From contig NZ_NFID01000009.1 in assembly GCF_002161595.1 (NCBI RefSeq), positions 62,001 through 126,000 of the forward strand: a stretch of DNA of 64,000 bases, in the 5' to 3' direction. The notes under the pieces are model-generated. The model was not told the DNA's origin and did not search any database. It saw only the letters and a program-made list of their open reading frames with translations. Below, one piece after another: positions 49,559 to 59,146 of the stretch (positions within the stretch are counted from its first letter, which is position 1; each line of letters opens with the position of its first letter). Both the position numbers and the translations under genes were made by a program. Source of the DNA: Gemmiger sp. An50. GTDB taxonomy: Bacteria; Bacillota; Clostridia; Oscillospirales; Ruminococcaceae.

Positions 49559-49989
49559 TATTCCGAAGCGGAGTCCTGATCCGCCAGACCCAGTTCGCGC
49601 ACCACAGAGCCAAGCAGGCCATTCACAAACTGGTAGTCCTCGTTTCCGCCGAATTTTTTGGTCAGTTCCACTGCCTCATTGATGGTAACGCTGGGCAGCT
49701 TCTCTTCGCCGTACAGGATTTCGCTCAAAGCCAGACGCAGCACGGTGAGGCTTACCCGGGGAATGCGGTCAATGGTCCAGCCCTTCAGATGATCGCGGAT
49801 CATATCGTTGATCTCGGCGCTGTGTTCGTAGTAATCGTCGATCAGCTTACGGCCGAACTCATCCACCCGGTTCTCGCCCAGTTCATTGTTCAGAGCGATC
49901 ACGTCCTCCGGCATGGCGTTGTCGAAGGTGGATGCGAAGGCGGCCAGGAAGGCGTTCTCACGTGCGGTTCTGCGTGTCAGTTTTTCCAT
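49558..49989 (-). CDS. nusB: Transcription antitermination factor NusB
   Basis: 143 residues, all helical, with the NusB blocks RRTARENAFLAAF, IDRIPRVSLTVLRLALSEIL and VTINEAVELTKKFGG. It binds boxA RNA with S10 in rRNA antitermination. AGAGGA precedes the ATG. It follows asp23, as in B. subtilis yqhY-nusB. Confidence 0.95.
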   Translation of the reverse strand: MEKLTRRTARENAFLAAFASTFDNAMPEDVIALNNELGENRVDEFGRKLIDDYYEHSAEINDMIRDHLKGWTIDRIPRVSLTVLRLALSEILYGEEKLPSVTINEAVELTKKFGGNEDYQFVNGLLGSVVRELGLADQDSASE

Positions 49990-50048
49990 AAAATAAAGTA
50001 TCCTCTCACAGCCAAAGCCCCCCTGCGAACCGCGGGAGGGCCGATTGG

Positions 50049-50423
50049 TTATTCTTCTTCAGCAGGCAGTTCCGGCTCCTGCAGGACGCCAACCACCACA
50101 ATGTTTACCCGGGCGACCGTGATGCTGGTCATGTTCTGCACAGCAGACTTCACGTTCTCCTGCACTTTTTCGCAGACCGCCGGGATCTGACTGCCGTAGC
50201 GCACCGTCAGGCTGACAGTGATCTCGGCCACATTCTCCAGCAGCTCCACCGAAACAGGCTTTTGCAGGTTTACCTTGCCCAAAAAGCTGCGCATCCCAGC
50301 GGAACCGGCACAAACGTCCACCACGCCGTCGATTTCGGTGGCTGCAAGCTTTGCAATCTTACCAATCACATCGGTAGAGATCTGCAAGCTGCCGTTTACA
50401 ACATTGGAATTTGAAACTTCCAT
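50049..50423 (-). CDS. Asp23/Gls24 family envelope stress protein (YqhY-like)
   Basis: 124 residues with the DUF322 signature: ISTDVIGKIAKLAATEIDGV near residue 18 and ITVSLTVRYGSQIPAVCEKVQENVKSAV's core near 70. Members associate with the membrane or regulate lipid synthesis (YqhY); the exact role here is not known. ATG 50423 follows GGGAGG by seven bases. It heads the long operon driven by the promoter at 50473-50501. Confidence 0.92.
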   Translation of the reverse strand: MEVSNSNVVNGSLQISTDVIGKIAKLAATEIDGVVDVCAGSAGMRSFLGKVNLQKPVSVELLENVAEITVSLTVRYGSQIPAVCEKVQENVKSAVQNMTSITVARVNIVVVGVLQEPELPAEEE

Positions 50424-50472
50424 ACCCGGTCCTCCCAAAGGTAATTATTTTCATGGCATCTGAATTGAAGAT

Positions 50473-50501
50473 ATTATACCATCTTTTTGCATAATCTACA
50501 A
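50473..50501 (-). promoter_or_regulatory. Promoter of the asp23-to-recN operon
   Basis: Minus strand TTGTAG (complement of 50496-50501), 17 bases, perfect TATAAT (complement of 50473-50478). It lies just beyond the spoIIIAH stop and separates sporulation from housekeeping expression. Confidence 0.8.
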
Positions 50502-50503
50502 GG

Positions 50504-51112
50504 TCATTTTATTTCTACCACGGTAATATTCTGTGCGCTCACCGAGCACTCACTCAGTACGATGTCCCGAATCTGCGCCACTTCGGTCTGGGTCAGGCCG
50601 TCGCTGGTGGTCATGACCGTGATGTTGACGTTATCTCCGTCAATGAAGGCCACACAGTCCACAAAGCCTTTGGCCTTGATCCGGCTTTCCAGATCGCTCT
50701 CTTTGGTGATGCTTTCGATGGTGGCGGTAAGCTGCTGTGTGAGTGCGTCCTTTTCCTCCTGGCTGAGCGCACTGTTTTTCAGGCTCTTCTGCAAAGTATC
50801 CAGGGCCTCGTCGCGGGTTTTGGTGCGGGAGAGGCGGGCCTGCTCAAAAAAGCCGCTTCCTGTGGGGTCACCCACGCTGACCAGCTGCGCTTCACCGTAG
50901 TTCTTGTCTGCGGTCTCCTGAGTGGAAGCGGCGGTCTCCACGGCAAGCTCATCGGTGATGATCTCCGTGCTGGCCGCTGCATTGGCCTGAATGGTATCGC
51001 CCATCACCAGGTCCGTGCTTTTGGCGTACTCCCAGTTTAGATACACAGCCACACCCAGTGCTACCACCAGGGTGAGAAGCGTCATTTTCTGGTTGATCTT
51101 TTTTACTTGCAT
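50504..51112 (-). CDS. spoIIIAH: Stage III sporulation protein AH
   Basis: 202 residues. One N-terminal membrane helix (about 11-28), a linker, and a C-terminal YscJ/FliF-like ring domain (about 100-202). SpoIIIAH in the mother-cell membrane binds forespore SpoIIQ to form the feeding-channel ring. The start overlaps the spoIIIAG stop by one base. Last gene of the eight-gene operon. Confidence 0.94.
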   Translation of the reverse strand: MQVKKINQKMTLLTLVVALGVAVYLNWEYAKSTDLVMGDTIQANAAASTEIITDELAVETAASTQETADKNYGEAQLVSVGDPTGSGFFEQARLSRTKTRDEALDTLQKSLKNSALSQEEKDALTQQLTATIESITKESDLESRIKAKGFVDCVAFIDGDNVNITVMTTSDGLTQTEVAQIRDIVLSECSVSAQNITVVEIK

Positions 51113-51654
51113 TATGTTCCCTCCGATTCATTCATTTTTGCAATGCTGATCCGGTTGCTCGATACACCGGTAAGCACCGAAACCGCTTCGGTGATCTGTG
51201 CCTGCACCTGGACGTCCTCCGCGCCCTGACATACCACGGCGATTCCGCGAATCTCCGGTTCCCAGACCATTTCCACCAGAGCGTTCTGCCCGGAGGAATT
51301 CTCCAGCAGAATGTGCTGGGTCTCGCTCCCGTTTTCTCCCCGATCTGTTTCGTCCAGTGCATAGACCGTTTGCGGGCCGGCTTCCAGCGTTACGGCCACC
51401 TTTACCTGCCCTGCGCCCTGAATGCTCTCAATGACCCTGGTAAGCGTTTGCTCCAGGCTTGCGGCGTATTCCTGCGCATATACGGTATCGCTCGCCGTGC
51501 TCTGCGCTGCATCTGCCTCGTGGTTTCTGTTTCCGGGTGAAAATGCGTTCCCGGCCAGAAGAAAAAACAAACCCAGAGCACCGGCAAAAACAAGAAGGCT
51601 GCTTCGATTCCAGTTCTTCGCCTTGAAAAGCTCCTTGAAAAAATCACGTCCCAT
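51112..51654 (-). CDS. spoIIIAG: Stage III sporulation protein AG
   Basis: 180 residues. One membrane helix (about 20-37) and a C-terminal domain whose QVKVAVTLEAG and NRISIAKMN resemble ring-building motifs shared with AH. It forms the large ring of the SpoIIIA-SpoIIQ channel. ATG 51654 has GGAGG nine bases upstream and overlaps the spoIIIAF end by 11 bases. Confidence 0.92.
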   Translation of the reverse strand: MGRDFFKELFKAKNWNRSSLLVFAGALGLFFLLAGNAFSPGNRNHEADAAQSTASDTVYAQEYAASLEQTLTRVIESIQGAGQVKVAVTLEAGPQTVYALDETDRGENGSETQHILLENSSGQNALVEMVWEPEIRGIAVVCQGAEDVQVQAQITEAVSVLTGVSSNRISIAKMNESEGT

Positions 51655-52075
51655 CGTTCGGTTCCTCCGCCCTGATCTCAATCTCCTCTCCCTCGCCCAG
51701 CACCTGCCGCAGCGCCGTTTTCACGCGCTCCGGTTCGGTGCAATTGATCGCTGTTACGGTCAGCGGCGGACCGGTTTCCACCTGGATCTGACCGCTGATC
51801 CCCTGGGCGGCAAGTGTTTGTTCCAGCTGCTCTTCCAAAGCCTGCTGCTCCAGCTGGTCACGATAGCCGGAAAAATCCACGGCATCTGCCTGCTGTGTGG
51901 GCCACAGCTCTTTCCAGCCGGAAAACGCTTCCTGCACGGGCTGCAGGACCGTTACTAAAATATACAGCGCCACAACCACTTTTATGCTCTTTTCGTATTC
52001 TTTGCGGGGCATCAGAAGCTCCAACCCGCCCGCCAGAACGCATGCCATGCAAAGGGTGAACGCCCATTCATTCAC
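51644..52075 (-). CDS. spoIIIAF: Stage III sporulation protein AF
   Basis: 143 residues. Two N-terminal hydrophobic helices (about 5-21 and 31-48), then a soluble domain beginning near residue 60. The order in the operon and the helix pattern fit SpoIIIAF. It starts one base after the spoIIIAE stop. Confidence 0.92.
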   Translation of the reverse strand: MNEWAFTLCMACVLAGGLELLMPRKEYEKSIKVVVALYILVTVLQPVQEAFSGWKELWPTQQADAVDFSGYRDQLEQQALEEQLEQTLAAQGISGQIQVETGPPLTVTAINCTEPERVKTALRQVLGEGEEIEIRAEEPNDGT

Positions 52076-52076
52076 T

Positions 52077-53180
52077 TTAGCCGCCTCCTCCCAGCAGGAT
52101 CATCAGTGCTGTGGAAAGAACCGTAAGCATAAAAAAGAACACCAGAAATGAGATGCATAAGCCGGTCGCCTGACCCATTCCTTCCAGCACACGGCCTGCA
52201 CGGCTGAGCCCGAAGGCCTTTGCCAGCGCAGCGCTTAAAAGATACGCCAGATAAAAACAAAAGCAGCGGATCAGCAGCGGTAAAAAGGTGACAGTCAAAA
52301 CCGCAATGGCGGCAAATCCCAGCGATCCTTTCAACACGCGAAGTCCACTGAGGACACTGCCCATCGCATCGGAAGCAAGGCTGCCGATCACAGGAACGCC
52401 GCTGCTGAGCAAAAACTGGCCGGTCTTCATGGCAAGGGTATCTGTGTTTTGAGCCAGCACGCTCTGTAGTCCCAGAACACCGCCAAACAGAATGGACAAA
52501 AAGCCAAGAATCCATTTAACGAGCCTGTGAAGCACGGCACAGCCGTCGGAAAGGCCGCCCAAACCACACAACCCGCCTGCGATGTTCAGCGCCAGAAAAG
52601 CACGTACCAGCGGGAGTGCAATCACACTGATCATCTGAGCGCAAAAGGCGGCCATGGTCAAAAACATCCCGCTGTAAACAGCCGCTTGCGTAGCCTGACC
52701 GCAACTGATCATAACGCCTGAAAAAACAGGGACAAAGCTGATCAGATAGGTCTGGCATTCCTGTATCCGTCCAGTCAGCTGCTCCAGCAGCGGCAGCATT
52801 GGCTGCAGCGCCGCTGTGCTGATGCCCAGAAGACAGACGGTTTCCAGCGGCGCCCGCCAGTCGCTGCCGGGCAGAAGGCTGAGCGCAGCGGCAGCGATCA
52901 GAACAGTGGCGGACACAGAGGCCAAAAGCCGAAAGGGCTGTTCAAACTGGTCTTTTGCGGTATCCAATAGCTTTTCCAAAAGCTGCGGTGCGGAAGTGTT
53001 CTGAAACTCCTCGGCAGTAACCGGCGGAGAGTCCAGAATTTCCTGTGCGGACTCCGGCAATTCCTGGGCCGATACTGCGCCGGGCAAGACTGTCAGCAAA
53101 AGGAAAACGGCCAGCAGCCATTTTATTGCAGAAAGGCGGCGAGCGACTCGGCCGCGGTTTGAAACAGAGGCAGCGCGCAC
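52077..53180 (-). CDS. spoIIIAE: Stage III sporulation protein AE
   Basis: About 367 residues. A signal-peptide-like N-terminus (WLLAVFLLLTVLPGAVSA) precedes a polar segment and six or more hydrophobic helices, as in SpoIIIAE. The start is uncertain: the frame enters from within spoIIIAD and the nearest usual start codon is GTG at 53180, with no good ribosome site. A later start near the hydrophobic segment would have to be ATA (53126). It therefore overlaps spoIIIAD by about 58 bases if GTG is used. It is the polytopic member of the channel complex. Confidence 0.87.
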   Translation of the reverse strand: MRAASVSNRGRVARRLSAIKWLLAVFLLLTVLPGAVSAQELPESAQEILDSPPVTAEEFQNTSAPQLLEKLLDTAKDQFEQPFRLLASVSATVLIAAAALSLLPGSDWRAPLETVCLLGISTAALQPMLPLLEQLTGRIQECQTYLISFVPVFSGVMISCGQATQAAVYSGMFLTMAAFCAQMISVIALPLVRAFLALNIAGGLCGLGGLSDGCAVLHRLVKWILGFLSILFGGVLGLQSVLAQNTDTLAMKTGQFLLSSGVPVIGSLASDAMGSVLSGLRVLKGSLGFAAIAVLTVTFLPLLIRCFCFYLAYLLSAALAKAFGLSRAGRVLEGMGQATGLCISFLVFFFMLTVLSTALMILLGGGG

Positions 53181-53503
53181 ATCAGGATCAGGCAGCGGCC
53201 CGCAAACTCCACCTTGCCCGCAAGGCTGCTGAGTCCGGCATCCCGGCACAGATCCTGTGTTGTCTGGGAGGCCAGCGCGATTCCGGCGGCTTTGATGACC
53301 GTGGAAAAACCGGTTTGCTCCCAATAGGCGGCATAGGCGCTCAGCTGTTCGATCAACGGAGCAGCCAGCCGCAGCAGATAGAGCAGCAGCACCACGGAGC
53401 ATCCCAAAAGGCACAGAATCCCATAGGAGGGCAGGTGCTCGCGCACAAGCCCGATCAGTACGGCGGATACCAGCACAAAGGCGGCGATCTGAAAAATTTC
53501 CAT
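53123..53503 (-). CDS. spoIIIAD: Stage III sporulation protein AD
   Basis: 126 residues with four hydrophobic segments and the AD block IEQLSAYAAYWEQTGF followed by VIKAAGIALASQTTQDLCRDAG. A membrane component of the SpoIIIA secretion-like complex. Nine bases after spoIIIAC. Confidence 0.93.
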   Translation of the reverse strand: MEIFQIAAFVLVSAVLIGLVREHLPSYGILCLLGCSVVLLLYLLRLAAPLIEQLSAYAAYWEQTGFSTVIKAAGIALASQTTQDLCRDAGLSSLAGKVEFAGRCLILMCALPLFQTAAESLAAFLQ

Positions 53504-53512
53504 ATTCCATCA

Positions 53513-53710
53513 TCATAGATTGAACAGCGATTTTATGTTCACGAACAGATCGCTGATCTGCTGCACGAGCATGGACAGCACAACGATCAGCCCCGCCAGC
53601 GTGGTCATCATAGCTTGGTCCTCCCGACCTGAGCGGATCAGCAGCTGATTCAGAACGGCAACGATAATACCGATGGCGGCGATTTTGAATACCAGGTCAA
53701 TATCCATCAT
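53513..53710 (-). CDS. spoIIIAC: Stage III sporulation protein AC
   Basis: 65 residues, the normal short SpoIIIAC with two transmembrane helices (about 8-26 and 37-58) and the block LNQLLIRSGREDQA. Tandem ATGs at 53710 and 53707 follow AAGGAAAGG. Homologous to part of spoIIIAD. Confidence 0.94.
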   Translation of the reverse strand: MMDIDLVFKIAAIGIIVAVLNQLLIRSGREDQAMMTTLAGLIVVLSMLVQQISDLFVNIKSLFNL

Positions 53711-53723
53711 TTCTAACCTTTCC

Positions 53724-54194
53724 TTATAAGAGCAGCAGCGCAGCCATCAGTCCGGCGCAGACACCAGCCTGCGGATAAAGCCGCACTGCCGCCCGATAGT
53801 CCTTTTCCTGACGGGCGCCGTTTTGCCGGGCAAGCTCGATGTAATAGGGCATCTGGCCGCACAGCTCCTGAGCACTCACCTGCCCGATCTGCTCAAAAAG
53901 CGGATGAAATGGCGCGGAATCTCCCGGAGGAATATATGCGGGAAACCGGTATGACTCCAACGCGAGACATTCTCCCAACATCAGATGGGGATAGTTCCCT
54001 GTTCGCAGTTCTTCCAGCAGGCAGGGCGTTGCCAGTGCCCGATAGTATACAGCGTCCTGAATCTGCGCCAGCATATTGGCAAGCTCCGCCCAAAAGGCGG
54101 CTCGCCTTTGCAGTACAGCAGCCTGTTCTGCACCAAACAGAAAGCCTGCGGCTCCCACCAGTACAGCTCCGCTGAGTTTGATGAGCCAGATCAT
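53724..54194 (-). CDS. spoIIIAB: Stage III sporulation protein AB
   Basis: 156 residues: membrane helices at both ends and a helical core containing FWAELANMLAQIQ. SpoIIIAB resembles GspF-like platform proteins and is the partner of the SpoIIIAA ATPase. It overlaps spoIIIAA by four bases (ATGA). Confidence 0.91.
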   Translation of the reverse strand: MIWLIKLSGAVLVGAAGFLFGAEQAAVLQRRAAFWAELANMLAQIQDAVYYRALATPCLLEELRTGNYPHLMLGECLALESYRFPAYIPPGDSAPFHPLFEQIGQVSAQELCGQMPYYIELARQNGARQEKDYRAAVRLYPQAGVCAGLMAALLLL

Positions 54195-55093
54195 AGCGCC
54201 ACCACTTCGCGAATGCAGCCCGGCTTTTGCGGGCCTTCCAGAAAGGTGCAGAGGGAAAAGACGGCGCGCAGCCGGGCACGGCTTTGTTCCAGGCGGGCTC
54301 CCAGCTCGTCCATGCTGGCGGCGTGGACCGAACAGATAAATCCGACCCCCGACTGTATCCCCCGCTCCACCTGACGGAATTCTTCGCTCGAGCCCAGCTC
54401 ATCACAAACAAGGATCTGCGGGCCCAGGCACCGGACTGCCATTTCGATTCCGCTTGTCTTTGGGCAGTTGGACAAAACATCGCAATTCAGGGGAATCCGG
54501 GGAGAATTTCCCCAGGGATCACAGGGCCAGAGTTCCTGACGCTCGTCCACAACGGCAACCTTTTTGCCCTGCTCACTGGCTGCTTTGATGATGCTGCGCA
54601 ACAGTGTGGTCTTACCGCTGCCGGGAGAGCCTGCCAGAATCATCCCGTGGAAGGAATCCGCAAGACTGCCCTGCAAAAGCGGCGGCAGCGGAACGAACAG
54701 CATACGCGCCACACGCAGATTCAGCGAGGTGATGGTCTGAAAACTGTTCCGGCCGTTTTCTGCTGTGCGGCAGATTCCGGCCACGCCTACCCGGTGTCCG
54801 CCGGGAATGGTAAAGAAGCCCTGAGAAAGCTGGTTTTCATAGCTGTGGACCGATTTCTCGCACAGAGAATAAAAGCATTCCTGAAGTTCGCGGGCGCTCA
54901 GCTGCAGGGCGCTGGCACATTTGGGCAAAAGGTTGGGCGCCAGCACCGGCCCGTTCGGAGTAGAGAAAACGACGGGGCGCTCACTGCGCAGCCGTATTTC
55001 GTGTACCTGAACCGCAAATGCCGGCGGCAATTGCGCAAGAGCATCCCGTACCGGGGCGGGCAGACGCTGAATCGCATTGTAATACTCGTCCAT
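54191..55093 (-). CDS. spoIIIAA: Stage III sporulation protein AA, secretion-type ATPase
   Basis: 300 residues. AAA/VirB11-like ATPase with Walker A GSPGSGKTTLLRSI near residue 147, VVDERQELWPC near 178 and ILVCDELGSSEE near 224. It powers the SpoIIIA channel. ATG 55093 follows AAAGGAG by 12 bases. It is first in the operon; no convincing sigma-E promoter is visible between it and the ligA terminator (see rejected items). Confidence 0.94.
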   Translation of the reverse strand: MDEYYNAIQRLPAPVRDALAQLPPAFAVQVHEIRLRSERPVVFSTPNGPVLAPNLLPKCASALQLSARELQECFYSLCEKSVHSYENQLSQGFFTIPGGHRVGVAGICRTAENGRNSFQTITSLNLRVARMLFVPLPPLLQGSLADSFHGMILAGSPGSGKTTLLRSIIKAASEQGKKVAVVDERQELWPCDPWGNSPRIPLNCDVLSNCPKTSGIEMAVRCLGPQILVCDELGSSEEFRQVERGIQSGVGFICSVHAASMDELGARLEQSRARLRAVFSLCTFLEGPQKPGCIREVVAL

Positions 55094-55150
55094 TTTTGTT
55101 TCACGCTCCTTTGTGCTACAAGCATATGAGCCTGATGGATGTGTTAGAAC

Positions 55151-55184
55151 AAAAAATCCCCCTTGGCAAAATGCCAAGGGGGAT
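55151..55184 (-). terminator. Terminator of ligA
   Basis: Arms 55156-55168 and 55172-55184 pair perfectly (13 bp) with a three-base loop; on the minus strand the T run is at 55155-55151. It isolates the spoIIIA operon from ligA. Confidence 0.93.
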
Positions 55185-55190
55185 AAAAGA

Positions 55191-57233
<2,043 letters not shown>

Positions 57234-57259
57234 TTATAGCACATTGGCCCATCCGGCGG

Positions 57260-57916
57260 CTAGGCTTTTTCTCCGTCTGCGGCATTTTGCGCGTAAAGCT
57301 GGGGAACCTCGCCAACGATCAGAATCTGCGCGGCAAGAACCTCTGCCTGAGCGTCTACCGGGATCACCTCACCTGCCAGAAGCGCGCCGACCTGCACCGA
57401 AAAACAAACCGTTACTTCCAGTCTGGTCTGATTGACGCCTGCCTGGGAAAAGTCGCTTTGCACCTGACTGGTAACCAGCGAAAGCGGCTGCACCTGTATG
57501 GCGATTTCCGGCCCTCGATCATTGAGCAGCTGAATGCCGGTCAACGTGCCCAAGGGAATGCGCAGCGGTACCTGCTGCAGCTGACACAGTGATTGATTGA
57601 CCTGGTCCACCAGAGCATCCTCCAGAGCGTTGATGCGGGCGGAATCTATGGCTATGCTTTGTATCCGGCCTGCTTCATCCTGCTGGACCACATAAAGGTC
57701 GTCGTAAAGACCGCTGTTTTCTTCCAAAATAGAGTTACAGGCGGTTTGGATGGTGCGCACGGCCAGCGCACGGCACTGATATTGCACCACCTGAGCAGTG
57801 AGCGGCCGGATAGCCTGATCGATCTGCTGCAGAGCAAACAAAACCAGCGCAAGACCAATGGCCAGCCAAAGCCCTTGTTTTCTTCGTTTGGCAGTACGCT
57901 GCGAAATACGGCGCAT
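57260..57916 (-). CDS. yunB: Sporulation protein YunB
   Basis: 218 residues. A basic N-terminus, one transmembrane helix (about 13-33), then the YunB domain with the C-terminal block EVLAAQILIVGEVPQLY. YunB is a sigma-E-dependent protein needed for normal sporulation in B. subtilis. I chose ATG 57916, preceded by GGGGGAAG; ATG 57931 (five residues longer) is an alternative. It stands alone between pfkA and ligA. Confidence 0.88.
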   Translation of the reverse strand: MRRISQRTAKRRKQGLWLAIGLALVLFALQQIDQAIRPLTAQVVQYQCRALAVRTIQTACNSILEENSGLYDDLYVVQQDEAGRIQSIAIDSARINALEDALVDQVNQSLCQLQQVPLRIPLGTLTGIQLLNDRGPEIAIQVQPLSLVTSQVQSDFSQAGVNQTRLEVTVCFSVQVGALLAGEVIPVDAQAEVLAAQILIVGEVPQLYAQNAADGEKA

Positions 57917-58001
57917 CGCTTCTTCCCCCATTGTTGGCGTTCTTTTTCCCAATATATTCGCGAAAGGAAGAAATCGTGAGCCATTTGCAGGCTTTCCAAA
58001 C

Positions 58002-58035
58002 AAAAAAGCATGCCGCATTACGCGGCATGCTTTTT
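58002..58035. terminator. Terminator of pfkA
   Basis: Arms A(6)-GCATGCCGC (58002-58016) and GCGGCATGC-T(5) (58022-58035) around a 5-base loop; effective on both strands and located after the pfkA stop. Confidence 0.93.
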
Positions 58036-58051
58036 GAAATGCTCAGAAAAA

Positions 58052-59026
58052 TCAGATGGAGATGGTGTTGGCCACATCCAGCATCATGGTGTCGATGGTC
58101 TTGTGCATAGACAGAGCGACGCTGATATCGTAGTCCACGATCTTGTCGGCAGAAACGGCAACCACACGGTTGTAGATGCCCTTCTCCAGCAGGTTAACAG
58201 CGTGGTAACCCATCTGAGAAGCGGTCACGCGATCGCGCAGAGTGGGAGAACCACCGCGCTGTACGTGGCCCAGAACGGTAGCACGGGAATCAATGCCGGT
58301 GCGGGCCTGGATCTCGTTGGCCAGCTCCTGAGCATGACCAACACCCTCGGCTACGATCACGATGAAGTGCTTCTTGCCGGTCTTCTGGGTCTGGTTCATG
58401 CGGGAGATGATGTCGTGGTCCAGATCGTAGGGACGCTCGGGAATCAGGATAGCCAGAGCGCCGGTGGCGATGCCCACGTTCAGAGCAATGTAGCCAGCGT
58501 TACGTCCCATAACCTCAACCACACTGCAGCGGTCATGGCTCTGGGTAGTGTCGCGCAGCTTATCGATCATCTCCACAGCGGTGTTCATGGCGGTGTCGTA
58601 GCCGATGGTGTACTCGCTGCAGGCGATGTCGTTGTCGATGGTGCCGGGAATGCCGATGCAGGGAATGCCCAGGTTGGCCAGAGCGCGAGCACCCTTGAAG
58701 GAACCGTCGCCGCCGATTACAACCATTGCATCGATGCCCAGCTCTTTGCACTTCTCAGCGCCCTTCTTCTGGCCTTCTGCAGTTACAAACTCAAGGCAGC
58801 GGGCAGTGTAAAGGACAGTACCGCCCCGATGGATGATCTCGGATACGCTGCGCAGGTCCATCTCACGTACTTCGCCGTTCAGCAGACCATTGTAGCCGCG
58901 CTGAATGCCAATAACCTTGATGCCCTTGCTCAGAGCGGTACGAACAACCGCGCGAACCGCAGCATTCATGCCGGGCGCGTCGCCGCCACTGGTCAATACA
59001 CCGATGGTTTTAATTTCCTTATACAT
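58052..59026 (-). CDS. pfkA: 6-phosphofructokinase, ATP-dependent
   Basis: 324 residues with GGDAPGMN near residue 14, GGDGSFKGA near 101 (the glycine after GGD is typical of ATP use rather than pyrophosphate), PGTIDND near 123 with the catalytic aspartate, and GHVQRGGSP near 243. It catalyses the committed step of glycolysis. ATG 59026 follows AGGAGGGG; the open frame upstream covers the promoter. Confidence 0.97.
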   Translation of the reverse strand: MYKEIKTIGVLTSGGDAPGMNAAVRAVVRTALSKGIKVIGIQRGYNGLLNGEVREMDLRSVSEIIHRGGTVLYTARCLEFVTAEGQKKGAEKCKELGIDAMVVIGGDGSFKGARALANLGIPCIGIPGTIDNDIACSEYTIGYDTAMNTAVEMIDKLRDTTQSHDRCSVVEVMGRNAGYIALNVGIATGALAILIPERPYDLDHDIISRMNQTQKTGKKHFIVIVAEGVGHAQELANEIQARTGIDSRATVLGHVQRGGSPTLRDRVTASQMGYHAVNLLEKGIYNRVVAVSADKIVDYDISVALSMHKTIDTMMLDVANTISI

Positions 59027-59071
59027 AGTAATGCCCCTCCTAAAATCAAATCGAAATTTGACATTGGTATA

Positions 59072-59100
59072 ATTATAACATCCTGGCAACATAAATGCAA
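59072..59100 (-). promoter_or_regulatory. pfkA promoter
   Basis: Minus strand TTGCAT (complement of 59095-59100), 17 bases, TATAAT (complement of 59072-59077) with an extended TG. Confidence 0.9.
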
Positions 59101-59146
59101 AACTTTCTGCGCAATTTGTCGCCAAAAGGTTTGCCCAATTGACCAA

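Noticed and set aside
50000-50045. Terminator between asp23 and nusB
   Set aside because: A GC-rich hairpin is present, but it has a mismatch and no real T tract, and nusB needs the upstream promoter; it is at most a pause or processing site.
55094-55150. Possible sigma-E promoter before spoIIIAA
   Set aside because: A CATATGCT element resembles the -10 consensus, but no acceptable -35 is found at the right distance. Expected from biology, not shown by the sequence.
57917-57960. Possible sigma-E promoter before yunB
   Set aside because: CCAACAAT and an upstream TATATT fit loosely, but the predicted start would remove the ribosome site of ATG 57916, so the assignment is not consistent.
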